Shown here: positions 27,727 to 36,422 of the stretch, piece by piece
How positions within the stretch are numbered: position 1 is the first letter of the stretch
Layout of the letters: every line of letters starts with the position of its first letter
Assembly (NCBI GenBank): GCA_963665975.1
Contig: OY762508.1
Location: forward strand, 186,001 to 250,000
Reading direction: 5' to 3'
DNA length: 64,000 nt
Source: G963665975 sp963665975
GTDB taxonomy: Bacteria; Bacteroidota; Rhodothermia; Rhodothermales; Bin80
Translations under genes and position numbers: made by a program
Notes under the pieces: generated by a model
What the model was told of the DNA's origin: nothing
The model's database searches: none
What the model saw: the letters and a program-made list of their open reading frames with translations, nothing else

Positions 27727-30700
27727 ATGAAAACCCAGGGTAAGATATCCCTCGCATTGTTGGCAGCATTCCTTATTACATCGTTTTCATCATTTGAAGC
27801 CGTCGCACAGCAATCAGAGAACGAGTGGACTACGCTGTTCGACGGAACGAGTCTGGATGGCTGGCGACAGGTGGGTCCTGGCAGCATTGCCCTGGAGCCC
27901 GACGGCACGATGCGGACGGAGGGTGGAATGGGACTCTTCTATTATGCCGAGGAAAGTTTTCGAGACTTTGTGCTTGAATTGGACTGGAAAGTGAACAAGT
28001 ACACGGCGAATTCCGGCGTCTTTGTTCGCTTCCCCGAAACGGACGATCCTTGGGTGGCCGTCAACGAGGGATACGAAATCCAGATCGACAACAGTCGGGA
28101 TCCTGATCATGCTACCGGGTCCGTCTACTCATTCTCTGCGCCATTCCGCATCAACCCCAATCCGATCGATCAGTGGAATTCGTTCCGTATCAAGGTTACT
28201 GGGCAGCGGTACGAAATATGGCTCAATGATGAAAAGATCAACGATTTCTTCGGCAACCGTTCTCGCGAGGGCTACATCGGACTGCAGAATCACGACGGCA
28301 ACTCCAAGGTCCAGTTCCGCAATATCCGCGTAAAGCCGCTGGAAGACCACACTCCCAAAACGCTGGCCGAACATTTTGCCATCACGGAAGCACGCGAAGA
28401 GATTCGCGTCCTTATGGTCACTGCAACGCACGGCTTTCGCCACTCGCAGGCCATAGAGGCGCAGAAAGAAGTGTTGATGGCGCTGAGTGAGACGACGGAA
28501 TTCCGGGTGGACACGACGGAAGACTTGACACAGCTGAATCCGGAAAACCTGTCGAAGTACGACGTGCTTTTCCTGGCCAATGCCACCCTCCGAACCGATA
28601 CACCGCCTCAGGTCTCTACCACCCAGATGACAGAGGGCAACTTCGCCAATTACGAGCTGATGCTCAAGATTCCCGACAATGAGATCACCGGGAAGCTCGC
28701 GCTGTCGGGAGATGCGACCGCATTAAGGGGCGTCATCGTATTCAATCTGTTCCCGGAGCCAGCCGAAGTCACCGATATCGTACTTACGGACACGTCCCTG
28801 ACCTTCAGTTGGGATAGCGGCTCGGTTGGCGTCATTGAAGCAAGTCTGGCCATCGACGGAGACCAGGTCGCCGGTATGATGGCCGCCGGAAGCATGGAGA
28901 TCCCCCTTGAAGGGTCTCAAACAGGCGCCACTGGGTTTTCTCCGATGTCGTGGAATGTGACGGTGGACAGCCCGCAGGGCTCCATAGACGCGATGCTTAC
29001 GCTGACCGGACCGGATGCCGGAGAGATTGTGTTTCCGCAAGGCGCCACGCCACTGCAAGAAGTGCGTCTCGATTCAACATCCATCAACTTCGTGTTTGAT
29101 GCCGACCAGTTCGGGATGATTTCGGGTACGGCTACCACGGCGGGCAACTCTATTTCCGGCCATCTAAGCATGGACGCGATGCCGACGCCCATCCCCTTCG
29201 CCGGCACCGCAGTGTCAGAAGAAGACAGCGGAGATGCCATAGGGCCTCATATTACCGAAGAGCAGAAGTCTGCCATATTGGGATTCCTGCGTGCCGGAAA
29301 AGGCCTTGCCATTGTACACTCTGGCCTGGATGCACTGTACGGTTGGGACAAATATCGAGAAACGGTTGGAGGAGGACTGTTTACGTCGCATCCATGGACG
29401 CAAAACGTACGGATCACGATTGACGATCCGGACAATCCTGCCGTGAGTCATTTTGGAGACAGTTTTTGGATCCGGGACGAAATTTACGTGCTTGACGAAA
29501 ACCCTCGATGGGATTCCCGAGTCCTGATGTCCCTCGATATGGAAAGTGTAACGGCGGTCGAAGATGCCGCTGGCGGGGAGCGTTATGACTATCCAATGGC
29601 ATGGATCCGAAAGCAGGACGGGGGACGCATTTTCGTTACCAAACTTGGCCATTTTGGCGATGTATGGGAAACCCCTGCATTCGTGCAACATGTTCTACAG
29701 GGTCTTCGCATCGCGGCTGGCCGGCTGGAAGCGGATTTTTCCGGGCGACGAGTAAAGGAGACGATTGCAGATAACGTGTGGCCTGATGACCTTGCGGTCG
29801 ACGAGCGCGGCAATATCTGGATCGTCGAATTACGCGGCAAAGTACATCATTACGAGGCTGCTACCGGAGAGGTGCGCCAGATCGCCCATCTTACGACGAC
29901 AGATCCAACCAACATCGAACATGGATTATATGGCATTGAAGTCGATCCCGACTTTTACCATGGCCAGCCGTATATCTATCTCTACTACGCCGAGCCCAAT
30001 ACGATTATCAATACGCTGTCCCGATTCGAATACCGCGACGGCATGCTTGATCTGGACTCGGAACACGTCCTGTTGCGGGTGCCTACCGAGCCGACATGCT
30101 GCCATCAGGCGGGTGATATCGAATGGGGGACGGATTCCACCCTCTTCCTTTCAACAGGAGATACGGGCATGTCCGAAGTACGTCCGGGGTGGAAAATGTC
30201 GGAAGAACAACTCGAAGCCTTTAAAGCGAAGCACGATCTGAAAGACTACCATTGGTCGCGTACGGTCGATTCCGAGCGTTCGGCGCAGAATCTCCAGGAT
30301 CTCAGGGGCAAGATTCTACGGATCAACAGGGACGGGACGATTCCCCAAGACAATCCTTTCTTTGGCGAGCCTGGGGTTCGCTGGGAAATCTATGCCTACG
30401 GACTACGGAACCCGTACCGATTTAAGGTAGACCATGAAACGGGTGCGCTACTGATCGGTGTGGTAGGGCCAGACGCATCGTTCGATTACGACGAATACAA
30501 TATTTCCGAAACCGGAGGCGAAAATTTCGGGTGGCCACGTTCGCTCGGCAAACTGTTCTACAATGAGTGGACGCCGGAGATGATACCGGGCTTTGTCCCT
30601 CCGATCTGGGAGTATACCTATGAATCTGGTGGACGCTCCGCCACGGTAGGCCCCATCTATCGGCACGATGGGGCGTTTGCCTTTCCGGAATTTCTCCAGA

Positions 30701-30993
30701 ACAAGGTCTTCGTGTTTGACTGGGCGCGTCGTTGGATCAAGTATGGGGATGTTGTTGACGCGGAATTCGTGAGTGATATCGGGGCAGACATGCGCAACAC
30801 CCCTCCTGTGATTACCATTCCAGCAAAGCGGCTCGTCAATATCAAGACCTTTGACACCCTTCGCGGCACGGCGCCCATCTCCATGGAGTTGGGGCCGGAC
30901 GGTAGCATTTATGTGGCGGAGTTTGATGGCTTCTGGGATGCGGGGCCACGAGCGAAAGTAACACGGTATCGCTGGATACGTGACGATGAATAG
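27727..30993 (+). CDS. DUF1080-ThuA-sugar dehydrogenase fusion protein with a split ThuA domain
   Basis: A secreted 1088-residue multidomain protein for oxidised-sugar or glycoside processing. From ATG 27727: signal peptide ending about AVA (residue 27); DUF1080/3-keto-disaccharide hydrolase lectin-like fold at about 33-203 (WTTLFDGTSLDGWRQVG, ANSGVFVRFPE, YIGLQNHDG); ThuA-like N half at about 226-292 (VLMVTATHGFRHSQAIEAQK); an inserted beta-rich region at about 295-500; ThuA C half at about 505-665 (GFLRAGKGLAIVHSGLDALY, FVTKLGHFGDVW); and a glucose/sorbosone-dehydrogenase propeller at about 675-1085 (EPTCCHQAGDIEWGTDSTLF, RGKILRINRDG, YGLRNPYRFKVDHETG). The open frame to 27532 overlaps the previous gene and is not used. 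No haem motif is present; a cytochrome c gene follows. Confidence 0.9.
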   Translation: MKTQGKISLALLAAFLITSFSSFEAVAQQSENEWTTLFDGTSLDGWRQVGPGSIALEPDGTMRTEGGMGLFYYAEESFRDFVLELDWKVNKYTANSGVFVRFPETDDPWVAVNEGYEIQIDNSRDPDHATGSVYSFSAPFRINPNPIDQWNSFRIKVTGQRYEIWLNDEKINDFFGNRSREGYIGLQNHDGNSKVQFRNIRVKPLEDHTPKTLAEHFAITEAREEIRVLMVTATHGFRHSQAIEAQKEVLMALSETTEFRVDTTEDLTQLNPENLSKYDVLFLANATLRTDTPPQVSTTQMTEGNFANYELMLKIPDNEITGKLALSGDATALRGVIVFNLFPEPAEVTDIVLTDTSLTFSWDSGSVGVIEASLAIDGDQVAGMMAAGSMEIPLEGSQTGATGFSPMSWNVTVDSPQGSIDAMLTLTGPDAGEIVFPQGATPLQEVRLDSTSINFVFDADQFGMISGTATTAGNSISGHLSMDAMPTPIPFAGTAVSEEDSGDAIGPHITEEQKSAILGFLRAGKGLAIVHSGLDALYGWDKYRETVGGGLFTSHPWTQNVRITIDDPDNPAVSHFGDSFWIRDEIYVLDENPRWDSRVLMSLDMESVTAVEDAAGGERYDYPMAWIRKQDGGRIFVTKLGHFGDVWETPAFVQHVLQGLRIAAGRLEADFSGRRVKETIADNVWPDDLAVDERGNIWIVELRGKVHHYEAATGEVRQIAHLTTTDPTNIEHGLYGIEVDPDFYHGQPYIYLYYAEPNTIINTLSRFEYRDGMLDLDSEHVLLRVPTEPTCCHQAGDIEWGTDSTLFLSTGDTGMSEVRPGWKMSEEQLEAFKAKHDLKDYHWSRTVDSERSAQNLQDLRGKILRINRDGTIPQDNPFFGEPGVRWEIYAYGLRNPYRFKVDHETGALLIGVVGPDASFDYDEYNISETGGENFGWPRSLGKLFYNEWTPEMIPGFVPPIWEYTYESGGRSATVGPIYRHDGAFAFPEFLQNKVFVFDWARRWIKYGDVVDAEFVSDIGADMRNTPPVITIPAKRLVNIKTFDTLRGTAPISMELGPDGSIYVAEFDGFWDAGPRAKVTRYRWIRDDE
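28609..29226 (+). other. Duplicated beta-rich insert inside the ThuA domain
   Basis: This segment encodes residues about 295-500 of the fusion protein. Two similar modules of about 95 residues are visible. The first runs from ANYELMLKIPDNEITGKLAL to VAGMMAAGSMEIPLEG. The second runs from MSWNVTVDSPQGSIDAMLTL to ISGHLSMDAMPTPIPFAG. Both share a strand pattern: an opening strand, G-x-L-x-L, V-x-L-x-x-x-S-x-x-F, I-x-A/G, G-x-x-x-M-x-x-M. They interrupt a ThuA-like domain whose halves are otherwise contiguous. Confidence 0.7.
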
Positions 30994-31082
30994 AGACTAC
31001 TAATAACCATTTTGATTTTGCGGCGTTGATACGTTTCAATAGCGTCTGAAACGCACACACACCAGTAATCGTATTTGCACGC

Positions 31083-31622
31083 ATGCGCCTCCGAGCTCGA
31101 AACCTGCTACTCGCTGCTGGCTGCGCTTTGCTCATATCGAGCCTATTCGCCGCCACACCAGGCCCACCTCACGGGGCTGCAACCCTTGTTGATGGGGAAG
31201 CCATCTACCTGTCCCGGTGCATGTCGTGTCACCAGATCAATGGAGGCGGCATAGCGGGCGTTTTTCCGCCACTGAACGGCACAGACTGGGTTATTGGCGA
31301 CAAGGGTCGTCTTATTCGGATCACTTTGGATGGCTTGATGGGAGAAACCGAAGTCCAGGGCGTGGTCTACAGCGGGGCTATGCCACCGTGGAAGTCGTTC
31401 CTCTCGGATGACGAAGTAGCGGCCGTCCTGACCTACATCCGCAGTGCTTGGGACAACAGCGCCTCGCCCGTCACGCCGCAGGAAGTCAACCTCGTCAGGA
31501 CCGCGTCCAAGGATCGTACGACGCCTTGGACAGCCGAAGAGCTAAAAGAGCAGGCTAACCTGGGCATCCCGGGCGCATTCGAATTCCTGACCCCGCCAGC
31601 AGATACTTCGGGCAACCGCTAA
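31083..31622 (+). CDS. Secreted mono-haem c-type cytochrome
   Basis: A 179-residue protein with an N-terminal hydrophobic signal and the haem-binding motif CMSCH at residues 46-50 (GEAIYLSRCMSCHQINGGG). The probable axial Met lies in VVYSGAMPPWKSFLSDDEVAAVL. The arrangement is that of a class I cytochrome c. It sits 89 bases after the sugar dehydrogenase fusion and is the obvious periplasmic electron acceptor for it. The C-terminal tail (about 135-179) is charged and unstructured-looking. Confidence 0.92.
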   Translation: MRLRARNLLLAAGCALLISSLFAATPGPPHGAATLVDGEAIYLSRCMSCHQINGGGIAGVFPPLNGTDWVIGDKGRLIRITLDGLMGETEVQGVVYSGAMPPWKSFLSDDEVAAVLTYIRSAWDNSASPVTPQEVNLVRTASKDRTTPWTAEELKEQANLGIPGAFEFLTPPADTSGNR

Positions 31623-31656
31623 TGCCGACCTTCCCCATGGCCAGCCTACTCTTCTA

Positions 31657-32712
31657 ATGCGTACAACGTGCGGACCTCTGCCCCTTACCGTCGTTGCCAT
31701 GATCACGGCAGTACTCACCAGTGGCTGTCAGCCAGCGGCGGATGACACCCCGCCAGGAAGCGCCGATGTATCGGCCCGGTACATAGGATCGGTCGAGATT
31801 CTCGATCCCGCGCTATCCCGTCTCCTCGATCCCGACGCACGACCAGAAATTCTGGCCGAAGGCTTTGACTGGTCGGAAGGGCCAGTATGGGTGGATGACG
31901 GAGAATATGTCTTGTTTTCCGATATCCCCCCGAATACGATCCACCGGTGGAAGCAAGGCGAAGGACTGACCACCTTTCTTCATCCAAGCGGGTATACCGG
32001 CACCGAAGCACGCGCGGGTGAAGTAGGCTCCAACGGATTAACGCTCGACAACGAAGGGCGGCTCGTCCTTGCGCAGCATGGCGACCGGCGTATTGCCAGG
32101 CTGGCCACGTCCCTGGCCAATCCAGAGCCTACCTACGAAACGCTCGCCAGTCATTACGCGGGTATGCGGTTCAACAGTCCGAATGATCTGGTATACCACT
32201 CCAGCGGCGCACTCTATTTTACGGATCCGCCTTATGGTCTGGAGAAGAACATGGATGACCCCGCCAAGGAAATTGATTTTCAAGGAGTCTATCGGCTGGC
32301 TACCGATGGAACGGTCACGCTGCTGACCGACGAGCTTTCGCGCCCGAACGGGATTGCGTTTTCGCCAGACGAGAGCACATTATACGTAGCCAATTCCGAC
32401 CCGGAAAATCCAATATGGATGGCCTACGACATCACGGATGACGGCTTGACCACGAATGGCCGCATCTTCTTCGACGCCACTGTTCTCGCGGAGTCTGGAA
32501 GCAGAGGCCTGCCGGACGGGCTCAAGATCGATGCTGCCGGCAATCTGTTCGCCACAGGGCCTGGGGGTGTATTGGTATTCTCGGCTGATGGTACGCACCT
32601 GGGCACCATTCAAACGACGCAGGCCACCTCTAACTGCGCCATTGGCAACGATGGCTCGGTGCTTTATATGACCGCGGATATGTATCTCCTGCGCATCAGC
32701 CTGCAACCGTAG
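31657..32712 (+). CDS. SMP-30/gluconolactonase-family lipoprotein
   Basis: A 351-residue lipoprotein (signal VVAMITAVLTSGC) with the SMP-30/LRE six-bladed propeller. Visible metal-site and blade motifs are EGFDWSEGPVWVDDGEYVLF, SNGLTLDNEGRLVLAQHGDR, FNSPNDLVYHSSGALYFTDP, RPNGIAFSPDESTLYV, and LPDGLKIDAAGNLFATGPGG. The family hydrolyses sugar lactones, the direct product of the sugar dehydrogenases encoded on each side. It starts 34 bases after the cytochrome gene. Confidence 0.93.
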   Translation: MRTTCGPLPLTVVAMITAVLTSGCQPAADDTPPGSADVSARYIGSVEILDPALSRLLDPDARPEILAEGFDWSEGPVWVDDGEYVLFSDIPPNTIHRWKQGEGLTTFLHPSGYTGTEARAGEVGSNGLTLDNEGRLVLAQHGDRRIARLATSLANPEPTYETLASHYAGMRFNSPNDLVYHSSGALYFTDPPYGLEKNMDDPAKEIDFQGVYRLATDGTVTLLTDELSRPNGIAFSPDESTLYVANSDPENPIWMAYDITDDGLTTNGRIFFDATVLAESGSRGLPDGLKIDAAGNLFATGPGGVLVFSADGTHLGTIQTTQATSNCAIGNDGSVLYMTADMYLLRISLQP

Positions 32713-32752
32713 GCACCTCTCCCATTGTCGCGTCACTACTGTTGTTTTCCTC

Positions 32753-33442
32753 ATGCATTCCAATTCGCCTCACCTGTCCAGTTACGAGGCCATCATCTTT
32801 GACATGGATGGGGTGGTGCTTGACTCCGAACCCCTGCACAAGAAAGCGCAGCGTGCAGTTCTTGACCGTTACGGCATCACGATTCCGCCGTCTGCCAGCG
32901 AGACATTCACTGGAATGACAGAAGCGGATGTCTTTGCGCATGTGGCCGCTCATTATGCGCCAGGCCGTGTGGCGGCGAGCGAGATGATCGCCCACAAGCA
33001 TCGTGAATACGCCAGTCGCATCCAGGAGCTTGAAATGATTCCGGGTGCGCTGGAGCTCATATGTCGCCTGGAAGCGTTGAACATTCCGCTGGGACTGGTC
33101 ACATCTGCGACAAGGCAGGATCAGGAGCGCGCCTTTTCGCACTTCGGCCTGTCAAAGTTCTTCAGGAAGGTCGTGACCGTAGAGGATGTCACGTGCCCAA
33201 AGCCAGACCCCGAACCCTACCTCCTCATGGCGCAGCGGCTGGAGGTGTCTCCAACGCGCTGCCTGGTGATCGAAGATTCCGCGTACGGGATCAGGGCGGC
33301 CGTGCAGGCGCGGTGCTATGTTATTGGACTTGCCACCAGTTTTCCCGTAGATGTCCTCCCTTCGTTTGGCTGCCACGAGGTGGTTGTCTCGCTGGCGGAT
33401 CTGGAAACTCACCTGTTCGCGGATTGCGCAGTGACTGCCTAA
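32753..33442 (+). CDS. HAD-superfamily hydrolase, beta-phosphoglucomutase/phosphatase-like
   Basis: A 229-residue cytosolic protein with the HAD motifs: nucleophile Asp17 and acid Asp19 in IIFDMDGVVLDSEPLHK, motif II Thr/Ser in LGLVTSATRQDQ, motif III Lys in KFFRKVVTVEDVTCPKPDPE, and motif IV in CLVIEDSAYGIRAAVQA. The cap and size fit the phosphatase/phosphomutase subfamily that acts on sugar phosphates. It is the only cytosolic enzyme in this sugar-oxidation block; the exact substrate is not determined. Confidence 0.9.
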   Translation: MHSNSPHLSSYEAIIFDMDGVVLDSEPLHKKAQRAVLDRYGITIPPSASETFTGMTEADVFAHVAAHYAPGRVAASEMIAHKHREYASRIQELEMIPGALELICRLEALNIPLGLVTSATRQDQERAFSHFGLSKFFRKVVTVEDVTCPKPDPEPYLLMAQRLEVSPTRCLVIEDSAYGIRAAVQARCYVIGLATSFPVDVLPSFGCHEVVVSLADLETHLFADCAVTA

Positions 33443-33548
33443 ACTCGGCGTTTCCTGCGCATTTTCGATTGCCCGGTGGCACCTACATTTCTGCCTTGCA
33501 GGTGGCTATCTTCCCCCACTCGCACTTCTTACCCAAAGCTAGTATCCC

Positions 33549-35690
33549 ATGCATCGTCCTGTTCGAGTACCGGTATTATGTCTTGCGCTTATGCTCGCTT
33601 CCTGCTCTCAGCAGCCTACGACGGATTCCTATACGTCGTGGTCCGTCTATCTGGGAGACGCCACCAGCAGCCACTACTCGGCCCTTGACCAAATCAATCG
33701 GGACAATGTCGATGGACTCGAAGTAGCGTGGACGTACCATGCCGGCGATGCATCGCCTGAAGGCAGAACGCAGATTCAGTGCAATCCGATCATCATAGAC
33801 TCCGTGCTCTACGCCACGTCCCCACGCCAAAAGGTACTGGCTCTGAATGCCGCCACGGGCGCCGAGATATGGAAGTTTGATCCGTACGCTGCCGGGGCCG
33901 TCCAGGAAGGACGGGGGATTAACCGAGGAGTATCCTATTGGGCAGGCGACGAAACGCACCAGGCCCGCATTCTGGTAACCGCAGGATCCATGCTTTTTGC
34001 ATTGGATGCGTCCAGCGGCGCGCCCATTGCTGATTTCGGGACAGGCGGGTCGTTGGACCTGCACGACGGGTTGGATCGCGACGTGACGGGACTTTCAGTT
34101 GGCGCGCGGACGCCTGGCATCATCTTCGAAGACCTGTTAATCCAGGGCACCAATCTATCCGAGGGCCCGATGTCCGCACCGGGGCATATACGGGCCTACG
34201 ATGTGCGCACGGGTGATATCGTTTGGATCTTTCACACGATTCCGCATCCCGGTGAGTTCGGCTATGATACATGGCCCGAGGATGCCTACCTGAGGACAGG
34301 TGGAGCCAATGCGTGGAGCGGGTTAAGCCTGGACAAGGAACGTGGTATCGTATTCTTGCCTACGGGATCGGCGACATTTGATTTTTGGGGTGGCAATCGC
34401 AAGGGCGAGAATCTCTTCGCAAACTCCGTGCTTGCGCTTAATGCCCGAACGGGTGAGCGAATCTGGCATTATCAGATCGTGCACCACGACCTCTGGGATC
34501 GCGATCTGCCCGCTGCGCCCAATTTGGTAACGGTCACGCACGATGGAAAGCGTATAGATGCGGTTGCCCAGATCACCAAGAGCGGGCATGTATTCTTGCT
34601 GGATCGGGAAACCGGCCAGCCACTGTTCCCGGTCGAGGAGCGACCCTATCCCGAGTCGGACTTGTTGGGAGAAGAAGCTTGGCCTACGCAGCCCCTCCCC
34701 ACGAAGCCGCCCGCGTTTGCCCGGCAACGGTTTGACGAATCGGACATTACAGACATTTCGCCGGAAGCAACCGCGTACGTGCTGAAACGATTTCGGGAGG
34801 TGAAGTCAGCGGGCCAATTCGTTCCTCCAAGCGTACAGGGCACGATGATCTATCCGGGATTCGACGGAGGAGCAGAATGGGGTGGCGCAGGGTACGATCC
34901 AACAACCGGGATACTCTATGTCAATAGCAATGAAATGCCATGGATTCTGGAGATGGTAGAGTTGAATCCGGACGGAGCTAGCAGCGGCAGCGGCCTGTAC
35001 GCCCGCTACTGTGCCGCCTGTCACGGCCAGAATCGCGAGGGTAACACAGATCAGTCCTCTCCTTCCCTCATGGATTTGAATGAACGGTTTACGGAAGGTG
35101 AGGTGGCAGAGCAGATTGCGCGTGGAAAGGGATTTATGCCAGCATTTGCATTTCTAAGCGCCGACGAAATCGGCGCACTCGTGTCTTTCCTTTTCGGTGA
35201 CGAGCACGCAGTAGTTGCGGAAACGGAGTCTGAGGAGATGGGTCGCTTTTTTGCCGGCTCTCCGTATGGCCATACCGGGTATAACAGGTTCTTCGACGAG
35301 GAGGGCTATCCTGCGGTAAAACCTCCGTGGGGTACCTTGAATGCGATTGACCTCAACGAGGGAGACATTGCGTGGACGGTCCCTCTGGGTGAGTTCCCCG
35401 AGCTTACGGCGCGTGGCATCCCTCCTACCGGTACGGAGAACTACGGTGGCCCCGTGGTCACGGCCGGTGGCCTCCTGTTCATCGCGGCATCGAAGGATGA
35501 GAAGTTCCGCGCTTTTGACAAGGACACGGGAGCCATTTTATGGGCGGCGCAGCTTCCTGCGGGCGGCTACGCCACGCCCGCTACGTATGCCGTAGACGGC
35601 AGGCAGTACGTAGTCCTTGCAGTCGGCGGAGGAAAGATGGGCACGAAATCTGGCGACGCCTACGTGGCATTTGCGCTATCGGATCAATAA
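33549..35690 (+). CDS. PQQ-dependent dehydrogenase with embedded cytochrome c domain
   Basis: A 713-residue lipoprotein (signal VLCLALMLASC) of the membrane/periplasmic quinoprotein alcohol/glucose dehydrogenase family. Propeller W-motifs are visible: WSVYLGDATSSHYSALDQIN, LNAATGAEIWKFDPYA, LNARTGERIWHYQIVHHDLW, FDKDTGAILWAAQLPAGGY. A cytochrome c domain is inserted late in the propeller, with CAACH at 488-492, and the propeller resumes after it (GTLNAIDLNEGDIAWTVPLG). This insertion pattern is known for some quinoprotein glucose dehydrogenases. It is the last gene of the plus-strand block and converges on ptuB. Confidence 0.93.
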   Translation: MHRPVRVPVLCLALMLASCSQQPTTDSYTSWSVYLGDATSSHYSALDQINRDNVDGLEVAWTYHAGDASPEGRTQIQCNPIIIDSVLYATSPRQKVLALNAATGAEIWKFDPYAAGAVQEGRGINRGVSYWAGDETHQARILVTAGSMLFALDASSGAPIADFGTGGSLDLHDGLDRDVTGLSVGARTPGIIFEDLLIQGTNLSEGPMSAPGHIRAYDVRTGDIVWIFHTIPHPGEFGYDTWPEDAYLRTGGANAWSGLSLDKERGIVFLPTGSATFDFWGGNRKGENLFANSVLALNARTGERIWHYQIVHHDLWDRDLPAAPNLVTVTHDGKRIDAVAQITKSGHVFLLDRETGQPLFPVEERPYPESDLLGEEAWPTQPLPTKPPAFARQRFDESDITDISPEATAYVLKRFREVKSAGQFVPPSVQGTMIYPGFDGGAEWGGAGYDPTTGILYVNSNEMPWILEMVELNPDGASSGSGLYARYCAACHGQNREGNTDQSSPSLMDLNERFTEGEVAEQIARGKGFMPAFAFLSADEIGALVSFLFGDEHAVVAETESEEMGRFFAGSPYGHTGYNRFFDEEGYPAVKPPWGTLNAIDLNEGDIAWTVPLGEFPELTARGIPPTGTENYGGPVVTAGGLLFIAASKDEKFRAFDKDTGAILWAAQLPAGGYATPATYAVDGRQYVVLAVGGGKMGTKSGDAYVAFALSDQ

Positions 35691-35763
35691 CCGAATATGC
35701 AAACGTGATCGGAGACCTGTACCTGGAGTGTTTAGATTATGTGCCGGTTACAACTCTAAATGC

Positions 35764-35801
35764 AAGCATTGAAGGCAAGCCTTACCGCACCATGAATGCT
35801 T
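35764..35801. terminator. Nested inverted repeat between convergent genes
   Basis: AAGCATT (35764-35770) pairs with AATGCTT (35795-35801), and a small inner hairpin AAGG-CAAG-CCTT lies at 35772-35783. It sits between the stops of the PQQ dehydrogenase and ptuB, where a bidirectional terminator would be expected. There is no long T-run, so the call is tentative. Confidence 0.3.
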
Positions 35802-36422
35802 CTATGGAATGACCGTATCAAGATGCCTGCATACCATATGGGCATAGCTCATAACGATCCGGTTTTCAGCGTCGACAAAATCCGAAATGTCGAGCATGTC
35901 GCTGTCGATTCTGTTAAGAATGTCCTCGCGATCCTGTTTCAATTCCGGATGATTCAGATTCAGCCTGTTGATCATCTCCCTTGCCGCTGCATCACTATCA
36001 GATTCAGGCACGACTTGGCCCGAAAGCGAGAACCGAAACCTGTTTGTACAGTCCGGATAATGGGGTTCCACGTGTTGGGCTTCGTTAAACCAGTTTTCTT
36101 TTGCAGTCCCACAGATTTCCGACCTTCCACCCAGCTTGTCCTCTTGGCCGCAACTCAGAAACAAATTGGTGAAATGCGTCTCCAGCTCAGGATATGAACT
36201 CCGCGGGCGAAAATGTTCGATGTGATAAGACTTTCCTGCTCGCCTGGTATTCAATTTGCGCCCACAATAAACACACAGACCACGTTGGGCATCCAGAAGC
36301 GCCCTATCAACGTGCTTGCGAATTTTGGTGGGAAACGGATAAGACGGTGACCAATCTAGTCCCTCCGATGCCAGCCAATCCGTAAGCTCACTGGGTGCTT
36401 TCTTCGAGTGACTACCTCTCAT
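35802..36422 (-). CDS. ptuB: Septu defence system HNH nuclease (PtuB-like)
   Basis: A 206-residue HNH endonuclease. A zinc-knuckle pair (Cys50/Cys53 in GLCVYCGRKL) and a second pair at about Cys91/Cys104 frame the catalytic segment YHIEHFRPRSSYPELET (His67, His70), followed by NLFLSCGQED. In Septu, PtuB is the nuclease effector that cleaves nucleic acid when licensed by the PtuA ATPase. Its start codon overlaps the ptuA stop as TAATG, so the two are translationally coupled. No reverse transcriptase or ncRNA-like element lies upstream, so this is the retron-free form. Confidence 0.88.
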   Translation of the reverse strand: MRGSHSKKAPSELTDWLASEGLDWSPSYPFPTKIRKHVDRALLDAQRGLCVYCGRKLNTRRAGKSYHIEHFRPRSSYPELETHFTNLFLSCGQEDKLGGRSEICGTAKENWFNEAQHVEPHYPDCTNRFRFSLSGQVVPESDSDAAAREMINRLNLNHPELKQDREDILNRIDSDMLDISDFVDAENRIVMSYAHMVCRHLDTVIP

